Assembly: GCA_022410635.1 (NCBI GenBank)
Contig: JAJVDF010000193.1
Coordinates: forward strand, 1,345,551 to 1,409,550
Direction of reading: 5' to 3'
DNA length: 64,000 nt
DNA from: Tretioscincus oriximinensis
Lineage: Eukaryota > Chordata > Lepidosauria > Squamata > Gymnophthalmidae
Of this stretch, positions 33,161 through 44,475 are shown one piece after another. Every line of letters begins with the position of its first letter. Position 1 is the first letter of the stretch. The position numbers were made by a program, and so were the translations under genes. Under the pieces are notes generated by a model that had not been told where the DNA came from, made no database searches, and was given only the letters and a program-made list of their open reading frames with translations.

Positions 33161-34767
33161 TATTGCCTAAATGGTTGGATATTGGTGACTGGCTAGATAA
33201 AATGCTGCTAAAGTGAACTAAATTCCTGGTAACTACTTAGGGTGCTGATATTGCTTTCTGAAATGCTTTCCAACTTTCCAGTTTATTATACAGCACCTGT
33301 TATTCTCAGACTTCCATACAAAGACTAATCAGAAGTGACCCTGCTTAGTTTAGGAGCTCAGAAAAAATGAGTCTTAAGCAGCTTTAATTATCGTACTTCC
33401 CACAGACTACTAAGGTGCAAGTATAGCTTACGAAACTCAGAAATAATTACATTTTTATAGTAGTACCCAAGCCTGTAATCAATGGTGCTAATTGAAGCAG
33501 ATTATTGAATTCTATTATGCATTATGTTTATTCTAGACTTGCTTAGAAACAACATGGAATTAGGTAGATAATCATCAGCAAGATATTGTCAACTGTGGTT
33601 ATTGTGGCAGTAAAAATGGCATAGAAAGGATGCATCTTTTTTCTCATTTCAACCCAAATTGCTTTCGACTCTATATATAATCTGTATATACAGTATATAC
33701 TATGTACACTGTGTATGCTGGGTCTGTATTTTGACAAATTTATCTTCCATCATCTTAAGAAAGGAACTTCATCTTGGGTGAGAATATGAAATAACATAGC
33801 AGGTCTGCCCTTGCTTTCACTGAAGTCAAACCAGTGTTATTACTACAGTGCTTTTTCTGGCTGTGAATGTGTTTTGATTCCTGCTGTTATAGCCTTTTCT
33901 TTGCTCCTAACAGTCTCCCAGCCTATCAGCTTTAGCTTTAGATAATAACAAGTATTAAAAAGGTTTATGACACAGCCTTTCCATCTTTAACAGCTATTTC
34001 CTACATTCAATGTTTTGCTATTTCATTGGGAAGTGATCTTTCAGGGGGAAAGTGGTCACTAAATAAGAAATAGTTTCTCTTCTGTTGCTATTTGTTAGCT
34101 CTAAATCTTCATTCAAACAATTTAGAAAATTCCATTCACCAGATAAAGGGTTTATGTCTTCAAACTTTGCGTCCTAACCCTCATAGACATGGTGGTGTGG
34201 CCTCAAAGCTTACACAAGGTCCAGTGCCATGCTATTGCAGTAGGGGCCAATCTGGATCACCATCATTGATTATGGCCAGCCACTGAAATACAACCCCCAT
34301 CTAATAGTCCCAAATTAATGCTGTCAGTGCAGATGTGCTGATATTTTCCATTATTTGCCTATATTCTGGATCAATGGACTAGGCTACTCCTGGAAACACT
34401 AAACTAGAATTTAGAGATAAGCCTTAGATTATTTTTCTTAGAACAATGTATGCTGTGATAAAAGTTCAAGGTTGTTAACTGAAGAGAAAGCTTGTTCTTC
34501 CTTCATGTTGTTATAGAATGGTCTCCCCCTCAGAGACCAGATTTAGATACCAGATGAAGACCTGTTTAAATACTGGATAAAGATCTGTTTCTCCTAGCCT
34601 TTAGCTGAGAAGACACTTTTTCCGTAAGACCCTAACTCTGTCTTTAGAGGTTTATGGGCAGAATTATAAGTTTTTAGAAATGGTTCTTGTTGAGTACAGT
34701 ATCTCTTCACATGGAAAATTAGTTTCACAACTATCAAAGTGAAAAGCAATTCTTATGTTCTTATCTT
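33161..34767. other. Intergenic DNA, no feature recognised
   Basis: Nothing recognised beyond short AT-rich palindromic runs at 33670-33705. Confidence 0.4.
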
Positions 34768-34975
34768 CATGTGTTCTTATCTAGGATGGATGTCTGAATG
34801 TTGCCTCCGGGATGGAGCAACAGGCAGGACTCCTAAAATACCATTTGCAGGGAGTCATGAACAGGTGCATATTTTGCTTTCCTCTGTTCGGACTGCCCAG
34901 GTGCATCTGGTGAGCCTCTGTGTGAGACAGAATGCTGGACTTGATGGGCTGTGGCCTGATCCAGTATGGCTCTTC
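34768..34975 (+). mobile_element. CR1 LINE 3' end
   Basis: Plus-strand copy: ATGGATGTCTGAATGTTGCC, CAGGACTCCTAAAATACC, GCCCAGGTGCATCTGGTGAG, then GATGGGCTGTGGCCTGATCC and GGCTCTTCTTA. The terminal ATGTTCTT repeats are lost on the right, while two TGTTCTTATCT units lie at the left, before the element. Confidence 0.8.
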
Positions 34976-35114
34976 TTAATTATTTATTATCTGATTATTT
35001 TATTTCAAAATCCTCTTTAAATCTGATTTGCGAACTTTTTCACACTATGAAGCTTTTTAGCACTATGAACTATGAAGCTTCTGTGGAACACTGTTGAGAA
35101 CCACTGATCCAGCA

Positions 35115-35895
35115 GATGTTGGCAATTTCAGATCAGATGCATCTGCCTCTCAGTGTGTACATCTGGCAGTTCATGGTCCATATACAGAACTGGTGTCATT
35201 TGCAGATCTTGAGCATTATCTTGCTGGCATGTGAGATAAGTGCAATTGTTTTATCATTAGTGCCTCTTCTGAACTGCCCTTTTTGTAATGAAATATAGAT
35301 TGACCTTTACAATCCAATGGATACTGTTGTGTTTTCCCAATTTGCTGGCATATTGCATGTTGCTTATTGACAGCATCGTCCTGCAAACTTTTAAACAATT
35401 CAGCTGGAATCCATCCACCTCCTATAGCTTTGTTATTAGCAGCATTTCTATGGTCCATTTAATTTTACTCCCAAAGATATCTGATTTTAAATCAGAAGTC
35501 AGTGTATTGTATGTATTAGCAATGTTAGGTCTTCTATATGTGTAGATTTTGTATATTCCTTACAATGTTTTTCAATGACTCCTGTTTTCTTAGGAATTTG
35601 ACTTTTATCATGCTCATTTTTGCAAGGAAAATTCCAGTCACTCATCTTTTGAAAAGAAGTCTTGGCTTTCCTGAAAAATTTTTGACTTCAGACTCTTTGC
35701 ATTGCTTGCTTGAATATGCCTTGCTATCTTTTCCTGCTATTCTCTGAAGTCTGCTTTTAGTCAGACACACTTTTCTCAATCTCCCTTTTATTTTGGTTCT
35801 TTCTTGAGCTACATTCAAAGGCTCGACATACAGCCATTTTTTTCTTGACATCTTTGGGATGAAAGTATTTTGGGTCGCCATCATCATCGAATCGC
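35115..35895 (-). mobile_element. RTE-BovB LINE fragment, ORF2 linker and RT start
   Basis: Minus-strand frames match the BovB ORF2. The upstream part (35642-35887) reads WLYVEPLNVAQERTKIKGR and then SRLQRIAGKDSKAYSSKQCK, the region between endonuclease and RT. The next part (35216-35458) reads GGGWIPAELFKSLQDDAV, HAICQQIGKTQQ and LHLSHMPAR, the first RT motifs. A shifted frame continues with MDHELPDV to about 35120. It is broken by frameshifts and stops and lacks both ends. BovB is common in squamates and is known for horizontal spread; the recognition is from protein motifs only. Confidence 0.75.
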
Positions 35896-36094
35896 TCTGC
35901 TTTTCCCTTCTATGCTTCTGCAGTTAGAGGACAGATTTGGATTCTTATTAATGGGTTGCCTTAGGTTCCAAGTTTGGTGCTTTTTATTGACTTTCTATAA
36001 TAGAAGGCTTAGGACACATCCCCACAACAGGGTTTGCCTCACTATTTCTTTTACTTTGTGTTTGCCATCTGTCCCTACCTATCTTTAGTGTCCA

Positions 36095-36215
36095 AGCTTT
36101 CCTTAGTAATGTCATACCACGAGGAGCCCCATAAGGCATTGCTGTGCTTCCCTAACTACAATCCCCAGGAATCTCTGCGAGCCTGCATACAATTCCCAAG
36201 CAGTCTCTACGAAAC
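36095..36215. repeat. Interspersed repeat with ZNF143-like core, copy 3 (inverted)
   Basis: CATAAGGCATTGCTGTGCTT and AACTACAATCCCCAGGAATC (36154-36173) are the reverse of the copies at 7130 and 9391. This copy is slightly longer on its left (GAGGAGCCCC). Confidence 0.5.
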
Positions 36216-36274
36216 ATAAGCCCCGAATTCTCACGAGATTTCTTTGTTTTCATTTCTGATCAAGTCCCTACATC

Positions 36275-36748
36275 ATGCCGGTCCTGAAATAACTGCACTG
36301 GCTGCCAATTTGCTACCAAGTCCAATTCAAGGAATTAACCCTAACCTTTAAAGCCTTACATAACTTGGGCCCCAAATATCTGAAGGAACGCCTTCTCCCA
36401 TATGAGTCTGCCGGTGCCCTAAGATCTGCAGGGGAGGCCCTCCTGACTGTACCACCACCCTCAGTGGCAGAGAGGGTGGGAACCCGGAATAGGCCCTTCT
36501 CTGTGGCAGCCCCCAGACTATGGAATAGTCTCCCACTTGAGGTGCGTCAATCACTGTCTCTGTGCACTTTCAGAAAATGCTTAAAGACGCACCTCTTTGG
36601 TCTGGCCTTTGGCTAGAAAACTACTGTCTCCTCCCCATTTTTAGAAAAGGCTGTTTTAATGTGTTAAAATGATGGCTTTATTGTTAACCACCCTGAGACC
36701 TATGGGTATAGGGCGGTAAAAAATGTAAATAAATAAATAAATAAATTT
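36275..36748 (+). mobile_element. L2 LINE 3' end with ORF2 C-terminus
   Basis: After one stop, a frame reads LHWLPICYQVQFKELTLTF and KALHNLGPKYLKERLLPY. It continues with RNRPFSVAAPRLWNSLPLEV and SLCTFRKCLKTHLFGLAF*, the conserved end of vertebrate L2 ORF2. The 3' UTR ends ACCACCCTGAGACCTATGGG, TATAGGGCGG and AAATAAATAAATAAAT. This tail is shared with the Sauria-type SINEs in the window. The copy is 5'-truncated at about 36275. Confidence 0.85.
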
Positions 36749-37371
36749 TACAAAACACCTACTGCTGAACTGTTCAACATATGGTGATTAGTTATTCTGT
36801 GACTGGAGGCCTTTTCAACAAGTGGGGCAGATGGAAGGTGATGTTGCATCCACTTTGCTTGAAATGGTAAGTGGGGATGTGGCCTTAGTTATCAGCTGAT
36901 CTGAACAGGACTGTTTCAGTTGTCTGACTTCACATATGTCAACTTTTAGATTTAATATCTATGTCTTGATTTACTTAATTTTACTTTAATTCCTGGTCCT
37001 TTCATTCTATGTTCCAATAATCAATAATTATTTGCATACACATTATCATGAAGACATTTCTTGGTTTGATCCTGGCACATCATAAACTGTGATCCTCTCA
37101 TCATAAGCAGTGGTTGTATCATATTTGTTATCTGAATTTCTACAGCAGTTCTTTAGCTTCTGATTTAAAGAGCTTATTCGTTGGAGTCACTTTAACATGG
37201 CTGTATCCAGACATAGTTTCAGTACTTTGAATTTTTCATTACTGCAGCTTTTTAAGCTTGAAAAGGAAACATGCTAAGCTTTGAGAGAACACATACTGTA
37301 TAATACTTTATACATAAGTCTCTCATGTGACATTTGCTGAACAGACACTAAATGACTAGTTGACAAGCAAA
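36749..37371. other. Intergenic DNA, no feature recognised
   Basis: Nothing recognised. Confidence 0.4.
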
Positions 37372-37735
37372 GAACATAAGAATGTAAGGGAAGCCCTGCT
37401 GAATCAGGCTGCAGAAGGCGAAATTTCACCTGTTCTCGACTCCCTGCAAATTGTATTTCAGGAATACTGCCTGTTGCTCCAACCTGAAGGCAGTATCCAT
37501 CGTAATAGCTATTGATATACTTGGCTTCCATGAATTTGTCTAATCCTTTCTTAAAGTTATCTAGGTTGTTATCTACCACTATGTCTTCTGGATGTAAATT
37601 CCACAGACCAATGACCCTCTGGATGAACAATGCTTTCCCTTTTCTTTCTTAACTTTTTTTGTCCATAATCTTCAAGGAATGACCCATGGTCCTTTATACA
37701 CTTCAGTCAGATCATCTCTTTTTTTGTAACACTCC
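37372..37735 (-). mobile_element. CR1 LINE 3' end, diverged
   Basis: AGAACATAAGAATGTAAG, GGAAGCCCTGCTGAATCAGG, then a deletion of the CCCACCAGATGCACC part, then TTTCAGGAATACTGCC and ORF2-end sequence (minus strand TQRVIGLWN-like, here IQRVIGLWNLHPEDIV). It resumes to about 37735. Confidence 0.75.
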
Positions 37736-39098
37736 AGCCCCTTGCCTGGTCCTTTCTTTCTGCCCGGCAGATCTACTAAATGTGATCATGGAACATTTCT
37801 TCCCATTGTCCTTCCAGGCACCAGCCAAACTCCCAGAAAAACAGTGCTCTGTCCCAACCAACCTTTGAGAGAAAATAGGAAGATGTGGGCTATGACAACC
37901 CCACAGCCAGTGTATCTGTTAGGCATGAGGAAAGACCGGAACTGGCCTCCATCCCTCTTCCTCCTCAAGCATCCACTTTTGCCATAGCAACAGGACAGAA
38001 GGAGGAAGTTCTTTCAGGGTGGAACTCAGGGCTCACACAACCTAGACAGGTAGACAGTTAGTACACTAGAGGCAAACGTAGATGAACAATATTCCCTCTT
38101 GGCTTATAATGTTTCCTCTTTAAGCTTAACAAATCCACAATAATGGGGTGGGAAAGTCTGAAATATTGAAGATGTGTCTGGATATAACCATGATTTCCAC
38201 TTCCCATAAGTTTTACTTAGCAAAATACTAGCACAAGCATTTCCATTCATAGTCTAGCAGATCATATTTAACCTACTTATCCTCTGTTACCTTCCTGTAT
38301 TACAAGAATGCTTAGTACAACCTAAAAAGGTTTTACTAATATATACACACAGATTTTCAATGAGGATTGATATATTGCATTTAAATACCAGCATTAAAAA
38401 TAATACTAAAATTTATTAGGGAGTGCAAATTAAATTGATTGGTTTACAATCATTCCAAAAATTGAACAACTTTTTTAATGGAACTCTTAAATGTAAATTC
38501 TAAATAAATGTAGATGAGAGTGAAAAAAAAACACTGAGTGATCAATTTTTAAAATTGGCCAATCATACAATTAAAACATAAACTGAAAAAAATCAAAAAT
38601 CCATTTCATTGAACAAGTCAAAACCATTTATCTACCAGCACCATACAATTTATCATATGCAGATGACAGCATGACAGAAAGAAACGCATTTAGGCCTTCC
38701 AGTTACTGTATATAGCTGGCTATGCACAAATGTCTTAATATAAGAAGGACAATGCTATTACTTTCTACTTCTAGGGCAAATAACGTATTCAGGGCTGATG
38801 AACGCTTTCCCTTTTAAAGGTGCCACTGACAAGTTGAGAGACACTTCTTTACCCAAAAGCAGATTCCCTTTTAACTGGAGGTTACTTTGTTTATGGACAC
38901 ACCATTATTTTAAAACATTTCCACATGTTCAAGTACATCTTCAAGCCTGAAAAATAAACTGAATCCTTCTTCCCCCCACCCCGGACTAAATCCTATACTT
39001 TAAAGATGAACTGAAGAACGTTTAAAGGTGTAACCAAGTCACTTGTGAGTTTTTTAATTTCTCTTTATTAGCTTTTGAACATTTTAATGTGCTTTATA
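37736..39098. other. Intergenic DNA, no feature recognised
   Basis: Three overlapping frames at 37686-37987 are of ordinary composition and unrecognised. AT-rich from 38300 on. Confidence 0.4.
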
Positions 39099-39176
39099 TA
39101 CTGCTCAAAACAATTAAGGGAACACTTTAACATAACAGGGTATGTTAAAGTGTCCCCTTAATTGTTTTGTGCAGCA
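39099..39176. mobile_element. Palindromic Tc1/mariner-like MITE, copy 4
   Basis: TACTGCTCAAAACAATTAAG on the left and CTTAATTGTTTTGTGCAGCA on the right. The final TA is changed to CA, so this copy is slightly decayed. Confidence 0.75.
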
Positions 39177-39877
39177 GGTTTTGTGACATAGATTGCAAAT
39201 TCCTACAATTAAAAGTATTGCTTAGAAATGGCACAGTGGAGATGGTAGTGCCTCTAAACCACTGAAAACAAAAAAGCGTTTTAAGGTACATTCTTTGGTT
39301 TCTAACGTAGATTAGATGTGAGACAACACTAGTGCCCACATGACAACATTTTAAGATGTTTTTGAGCATGGATATGGTTTCATCCATGAACTAGGACCAT
39401 TTAAAGAAGGTCATGTTATGAATACAAATAATGTTACCACTAATAAGAAGTGTGTCACCAATATTCCTGCTGAGAGCTTTGGGATTCTTCTTTATCGAAC
39501 CAATCCCAGAGCCTGCAGAGAGTCGGTGCTCAGGTGCAGAACAGACAACAGCCCTGACCCCTGGAGACTGTTTTTTACTATTGCAGTCTTCAGGGACTAG
39601 GGCTGTTGCTGTCACTTCTACCACCTACCCATTCCCAGTCTGTGAACAGTGATGGCAGCAGTGGCTAGGCTGGAATGGCTACTAGTGAGCACCCAAAGCT
39701 GGGTGCTCACTTGCAATCACATCACCACCACTTACTGATTAGGAATGGGCAGCCTCTCTTCTTTAATAATTAAAGATGTAAAATTTTATCCTAGATTTTC
39801 TCTAATCAGCTGTTAGCAGTGTATCAATGTCATATGCACATTTTAATAGGTTTTTATAGGCTATTACTCAATTGTTC
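39177..39877. other. Intergenic DNA, no feature recognised
   Basis: Frames at 39391-39652 are open on both strands, with no known similarity. Confidence 0.4.
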
Positions 39878-40320
39878 ACCTTTTTTCCCTTCAAAATATT
39901 TTTATTGTTTCTATTTCCCAAACATTCTATTATAAAATATTATGCAAAGTATTATCCAGTGTATTATTTTAAAACTTACAGTTACAGTAATACTTTGATT
40001 TTTTATATATTTTATTCACCACCCCTCGCCCTGCCTCTACTTATATCTACCAACTACCATATTAAGTTTGGAATCTTAATCTCGATTTTGCTACTTTACT
40101 CCTCATTCTACCTAACATATAATTCTTTATTACTAATCATTTTTGTTTACATTCTACTTTATTCTGTATATTTTCTGGATTTATTGATTATTCATATGAC
40201 CTTTGCATCATCCATTTCATATTGTCTTTCCATCCACCTACTAGAACAGTTTGAGCACAAGCTAATATTTTATCTAATATATCTCTCAGTTGTGGAGGTA
40301 TTATATGTATGATTGCTCAA
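39878..40320 (-). mobile_element. Probable L1 3' end, decayed
   Basis: On the minus strand a frame near the right end reads ILACAQTVLVGGWKDNMKW, comparable to the CAIFAGHMLVVKGWK block of the L1 at 24442. It is followed by an AT-rich 3' UTR ending AACAATAAAAATATTTTGAA, like the end of that L1. The open 146-codon plus frame here is an antisense artefact. Confidence 0.45.
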
Positions 40321-42169
40321 TTGTTTACCTTGATTATGACCTTTGTATATACATATTCCTTGTATATATACCTCGATCCTTTCTGCAACAATGCACAAGC
40401 ACAAATGCTAGCATCAAAAAGAAATCTGTCCTTCCTTCTCTTTACTAATATCAAGATACTGACAAAATAATATCTGTCTCACTCTCAGCATAATGTGAGC
40501 TGGGATATGGTGCCTAAGAAGAGTAGAAGCCTTTGCTCAGTAAACTTAATAAGCACAGCCATCATTCCTTGTTAAACAGGGAGGCTAAAAGTGTACTGAA
40601 ATACAATTACATGTCAATAATAAAGATATGAAGGGTCGCCTGTAGTGATTTGAAATGATTCAGCCAGCAAAGATGCAGCTTCGCTATTAAAATCTGTTTT
40701 CTGATTCTACTGTTATCTTGCCCTTCAAATGCCAGTGATGGAAAGCAAGTAAAGAAGTTTCTTGGTTGTTGCTGAGAATAAGAGGAACCCCGAAGCTGGA
40801 AAATATTAGGCAATTTCTAGTAACAAAAGAGTGCCAAACCCAAAGAAAGAGGTCTCCTCCAAGAACTATTTATGTTGGATTTTGAAAACAGTGTTGTATT
40901 CTGTTGTTAATGGTTTTGGTGGACTGTGCATTTTCTTTTCAAAAGCATCAGAGATATAAACAACGAATGAATGGGGCACATTATGCTATGTAATGCTATT
41001 TCAACCTAGCATAGTTAATACCTTATGCTACATTTTAGCTGCATTCACATTCAGAAAAAAAAGCACATGGAAAATAAGTGGCTTTGAAATGGGAATATAT
41101 AGCACTGGTGCTTTGGAAGATCTTTCTATGGACTTTAATGGATGGAGGTGGCATGAGTACGTTAGGAGTTGTGTTATATCTGAAGCATATATGGGGTGCC
41201 TTTGAGGTGCCTTTCCACATGTAAATACAAAAATTACATATTAAATAATTAGATAAAACTTCAGAAATATGATTAGGGCTGTGTGACCATTTAAAAAATG
41301 GAAATAGTCACTTCCTGGCTATGAGAGAATGGTGATTAATGATCACCACTATTTCTTTGTCTCTACTTTTGAGCATGGAGGCATTATAGAAATTATAGAC
41401 TTTCAAAATGGTGCTCTGTGACACATTGACTAATGCAGCAGCACAGTTACTGCAAAGATTTTTCTGCCACTGTGAGGAAAACGTATGGCAGAAAATATGT
41501 CACAGAAAATATGTGGTTTCCGTCAGAACTCGTAAGACCTGCATGACTTGTACTCAATGAACAAATGGCTCACTATAAGCACTTTCTCCTACTCTGTCCT
41601 CCCATTGTCATGAAATATGCATCTAAAGTTGAATAAAGCAGCCCTGTCTTCCCAATTACAGGAAATAGCTTTCTTCCAGGGCCATATCCTGTGCTTGCAC
41701 AAGCAGTTCTGAACAGAAAAAATAATGTTTGCATGACTAGAAATAGTGACAAATATGGGCACAACAAGCTTGCTGCATTTCACTTTCTGCTACCAGAGCA
41801 TCACTTCCTTTGCCATGAATCATTTGTTGACTTAAATCACATGCAAATCTTGTCAACTTTAGGAAAGATTCTTTTCTTATTCAACAATGTCTTGGTCATA
41901 GTCTAGATTGGAAATTGCCAAACCAGTGTCAATTGAACCTGGTTTGAATCAAACGGTTTAACTCTGAATTGAAACAAACTATCACCAACCAGTTTGAACT
42001 GAACTGAATCTGGATAGGTCTAATTTGCCCCTGTTTTTTTTTTCTTTGATTTGTAATTTTTTTTAAATGTCCAGCTTTATACCTGTTTGAGGTTCAAATT
42101 CAAATGACTTAAATTTAAACCAAATGCTACATGGTTCAGTTTGGTTCATATGAAGCAAAATGTGTAACT
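40321..42169. other. Intergenic DNA, no feature recognised
   Basis: A run of GGTTTGAA/AACTGAAC-like words at 41920-42140 is low complexity and partly self-complementary. Nothing else recognised. Confidence 0.4.
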
Positions 42170-42458
42170 AACAGCTTGGATAGTTTCAAGACAGGACTAG
42201 ACAGGTTTATGGATACCAAGGGTATAAATGGATACTAGGATGGATGTCTTGATGTTGCCTCTGGGATGGAGCAACAGGCAGGACTCCTGAGATACCATTT
42301 GCAGGGAGTCATGAACAGGNGCANATTTTGCTTNCNNCTGTTCGGNCTGCNCAGGTGCATCTGGTGNGCCTCTGTGTGACACAGAATGCTGGACTTGATG
42401 GGCTGTGGCCTGATCCAGTATGGCTCTTCTTATGTTCTTATGTTCTTATGTTCTTATG
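42170..42458 (+). mobile_element. CR1 LINE 3' end with terminal octamer repeats
   Basis: It starts with the ORF2-end/UTR block GATAGTTTCAAGACAGGACT and continues through the standard 3' UTR. It ends in about four tandem ATGTTCTT units (42428-42459), the CR1 3' terminal microsatellite. Eight N bases fall within 42320-42367. Confidence 0.85.
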
Positions 42459-42459
42459 T

Positions 42460-43764
42460 GTACGTTTGTGGAGAGCTCTAGCTAAAAAAAATACTTCCCT
42501 TTATTTTCCAGATAATAGTGCATGCTAGGTATTAGCGAAGTAGCTGCAGGAATTAAATTACTGTATACTCCTTTAGCAGATATTCAAGCAATTTTTTATT
42601 AAAAAAAACAACATCATAAAAGGCTTGAGTATTAGTGTGGCCACAGAATGAATACTTGTTGCACTGGGGTTCTTGGGAAAATTTTAATCTGCTTTTTTTA
42701 AAAAAGCCAGTGGCAGCATTATCTTACTAAGTAACATATTAATATGCTAACTGCATAATTATGCATAGGGAAAGCTTTGTGTTTTTAATTCCTATGAGGA
42801 TTTTAATAGCCGATGATCAAGCCCATAAGATAGAAAGGTCTTATTGCTTAGTTTTTCTGTGCCTCTCCCAGCCATAAAATCCATGCCTCACATTATGCAT
42901 GACAGATTTTATTTTAACTGGAAGTGAGGGACTTATTCATATTATTCTTTTAAGTCATTTATTTAGACATTCGCAGTATTTCCAACCTTTAGAAGTATTG
43001 GAGGAAAAAATCATACATTATTCTAGTTAGAAAGTTGTGTTTATTCTTCTGCTTCTACAATAATAATCTCTAAATAAATATTTTTTTAAAAAAACAGACC
43101 TTAGGTTTGCTCCCAATATGATCAAACAAAATGTCATCCATTCCTTTGTTCCAGTTCTTCAAGCAATTTCAAAACCCCATGACAGAGCAATTATCTAAGG
43201 TAACACTAATTAATTTTGCACATCGTAATTTAAATAAAGCACTTATAACAAGTGGTTTGCTAAAAGCCATCTTGTTTCCCTATTGTGTTGTGTGTCCTTC
43301 ACTGAGACGTCTCAGTTGAACCAATAAAATGTGATAATTTTTTTTAAGCCATCATGTCTCTTTCAAGGTTACTTCCCTTAAAACATTTGGGATACTATAA
43401 TTTTAAAGCACTTAAAATGAAACATTTTCCTCTACTGAGACTGTGCCTAAATGGGTGCTGGAAGGATCCCAGGGACTCAGCCATCTGCATGAGTAAAAGG
43501 CTTGCAAGGAATTTACCTTCCTCTGTCTCTACATTCATCAGACCAAAAATGAATCACTCCCAGTGCCATTTCCAGTGTTATAAATAATACTCCCATGTAC
43601 TCTTTCCAATCCGTGGTAGTTTGAGGTGCCAAAGATACCTTGGCACCAAAAACAGCAAGGTTGGGAAGAAGTGTGTGGTATGTAGGTGATATATAAACCC
43701 TTCCCTCTCACACCAGATAGCCAATTCATTCTGTTGCTGGATTTGAGGGGCTGTTCCTGCTGTT
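42460..43764. other. Intergenic DNA, no feature recognised
   Basis: Short frames only. AT-rich. Confidence 0.4.
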
Positions 43765-44475
43765 GGGCAAAAGAGATAGAATAGGGATGTTGCTGATGTA
43801 CCGGTCACCCCGCTGCCCAGCAGCATCCCTAGCTGAGTTGGCTGAGGTGGTCTCGGATGTGGTGTTGGAAGCCCCTAACACTGATGATCCGTTGATAGGA
43901 GGGCTAGTGGTAAGCCCGTTGTCATGGACGGATCATTCCCGGGTGAGATTTGGACTTACAGTGATGGGTCCTCCCTGCAAGGATGAGAAACCCATTCAGA
44001 TAGTCCGCCTCCAGATTCTTATGGAATCCAGGCAATTCCTGAATGCTCTGGGGAATCTTCTGGTTGGCATGGATGGCACTCCTGTCAAAGCTCTGGTCTT
44101 TTTCTGGAATCAGGAGATGACAAGGGCTATTGACACGATCACTCCCAAGTGCCCTTGGCAGATCTCTAGAGCCCGTAGAGCCCCCTGATATTCAGGACTT
44201 TGTGGGTGTAGGTTTCAGTGGTATACTGCAGAAAAATACTCTTCAGTAGTCAATGTACCTTTTGCCTGTTTTCCACATTCTGGATCAAGGGTTGTTGGTA
44301 AATGAGTCCATCCAAGAGCTATGCTTCGTCTAGTGCAGTGACTAATAAGGGGTGGATGGGCATGATTGCTTAGATCCACACTAACATTCAGATCTGTGCA
44401 ACATATGAACATGAAGGCCATCCTGAGACCTTCGGGTATAGGGCAGGGTATAAGTATAAATAAATAAATAAATGC
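43765..44475 (+). mobile_element. L2 LINE with endonuclease fragment, internally deleted
   Basis: A 141-codon frame (43763-44188) reads IGMLLMYRSPRCPAASL and AELAEVVSDVVLEAP. It then jumps to PLSWTDHSRVRFG (endonuclease TDH at 43928-43936) and on to ALVFFWNQEMTRAIDTITPK, the linker before RT. The part between VLEAP and PLSW, which should hold the GDFN motif, is missing. RT is absent, and after an unassigned stretch the L2/SINE tail appears at 44415-44475 (ATCCTGAGACCTTCGGGTAT, AAATAAATAAAT). The tail could instead belong to a separate SINE end. Confidence 0.7.

Noticed and set aside
39872..40312. 146-codon hydrophobic frame, membrane-protein-like
   Set aside because: T-rich antisense of a likely L1 3' end. 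The Phe/Ile/Leu/Tyr bias follows from base composition.
43763..44188. 141-codon frame as a host gene
   Set aside because: The sequence matches L2 endonuclease and linker motifs with an internal deletion.
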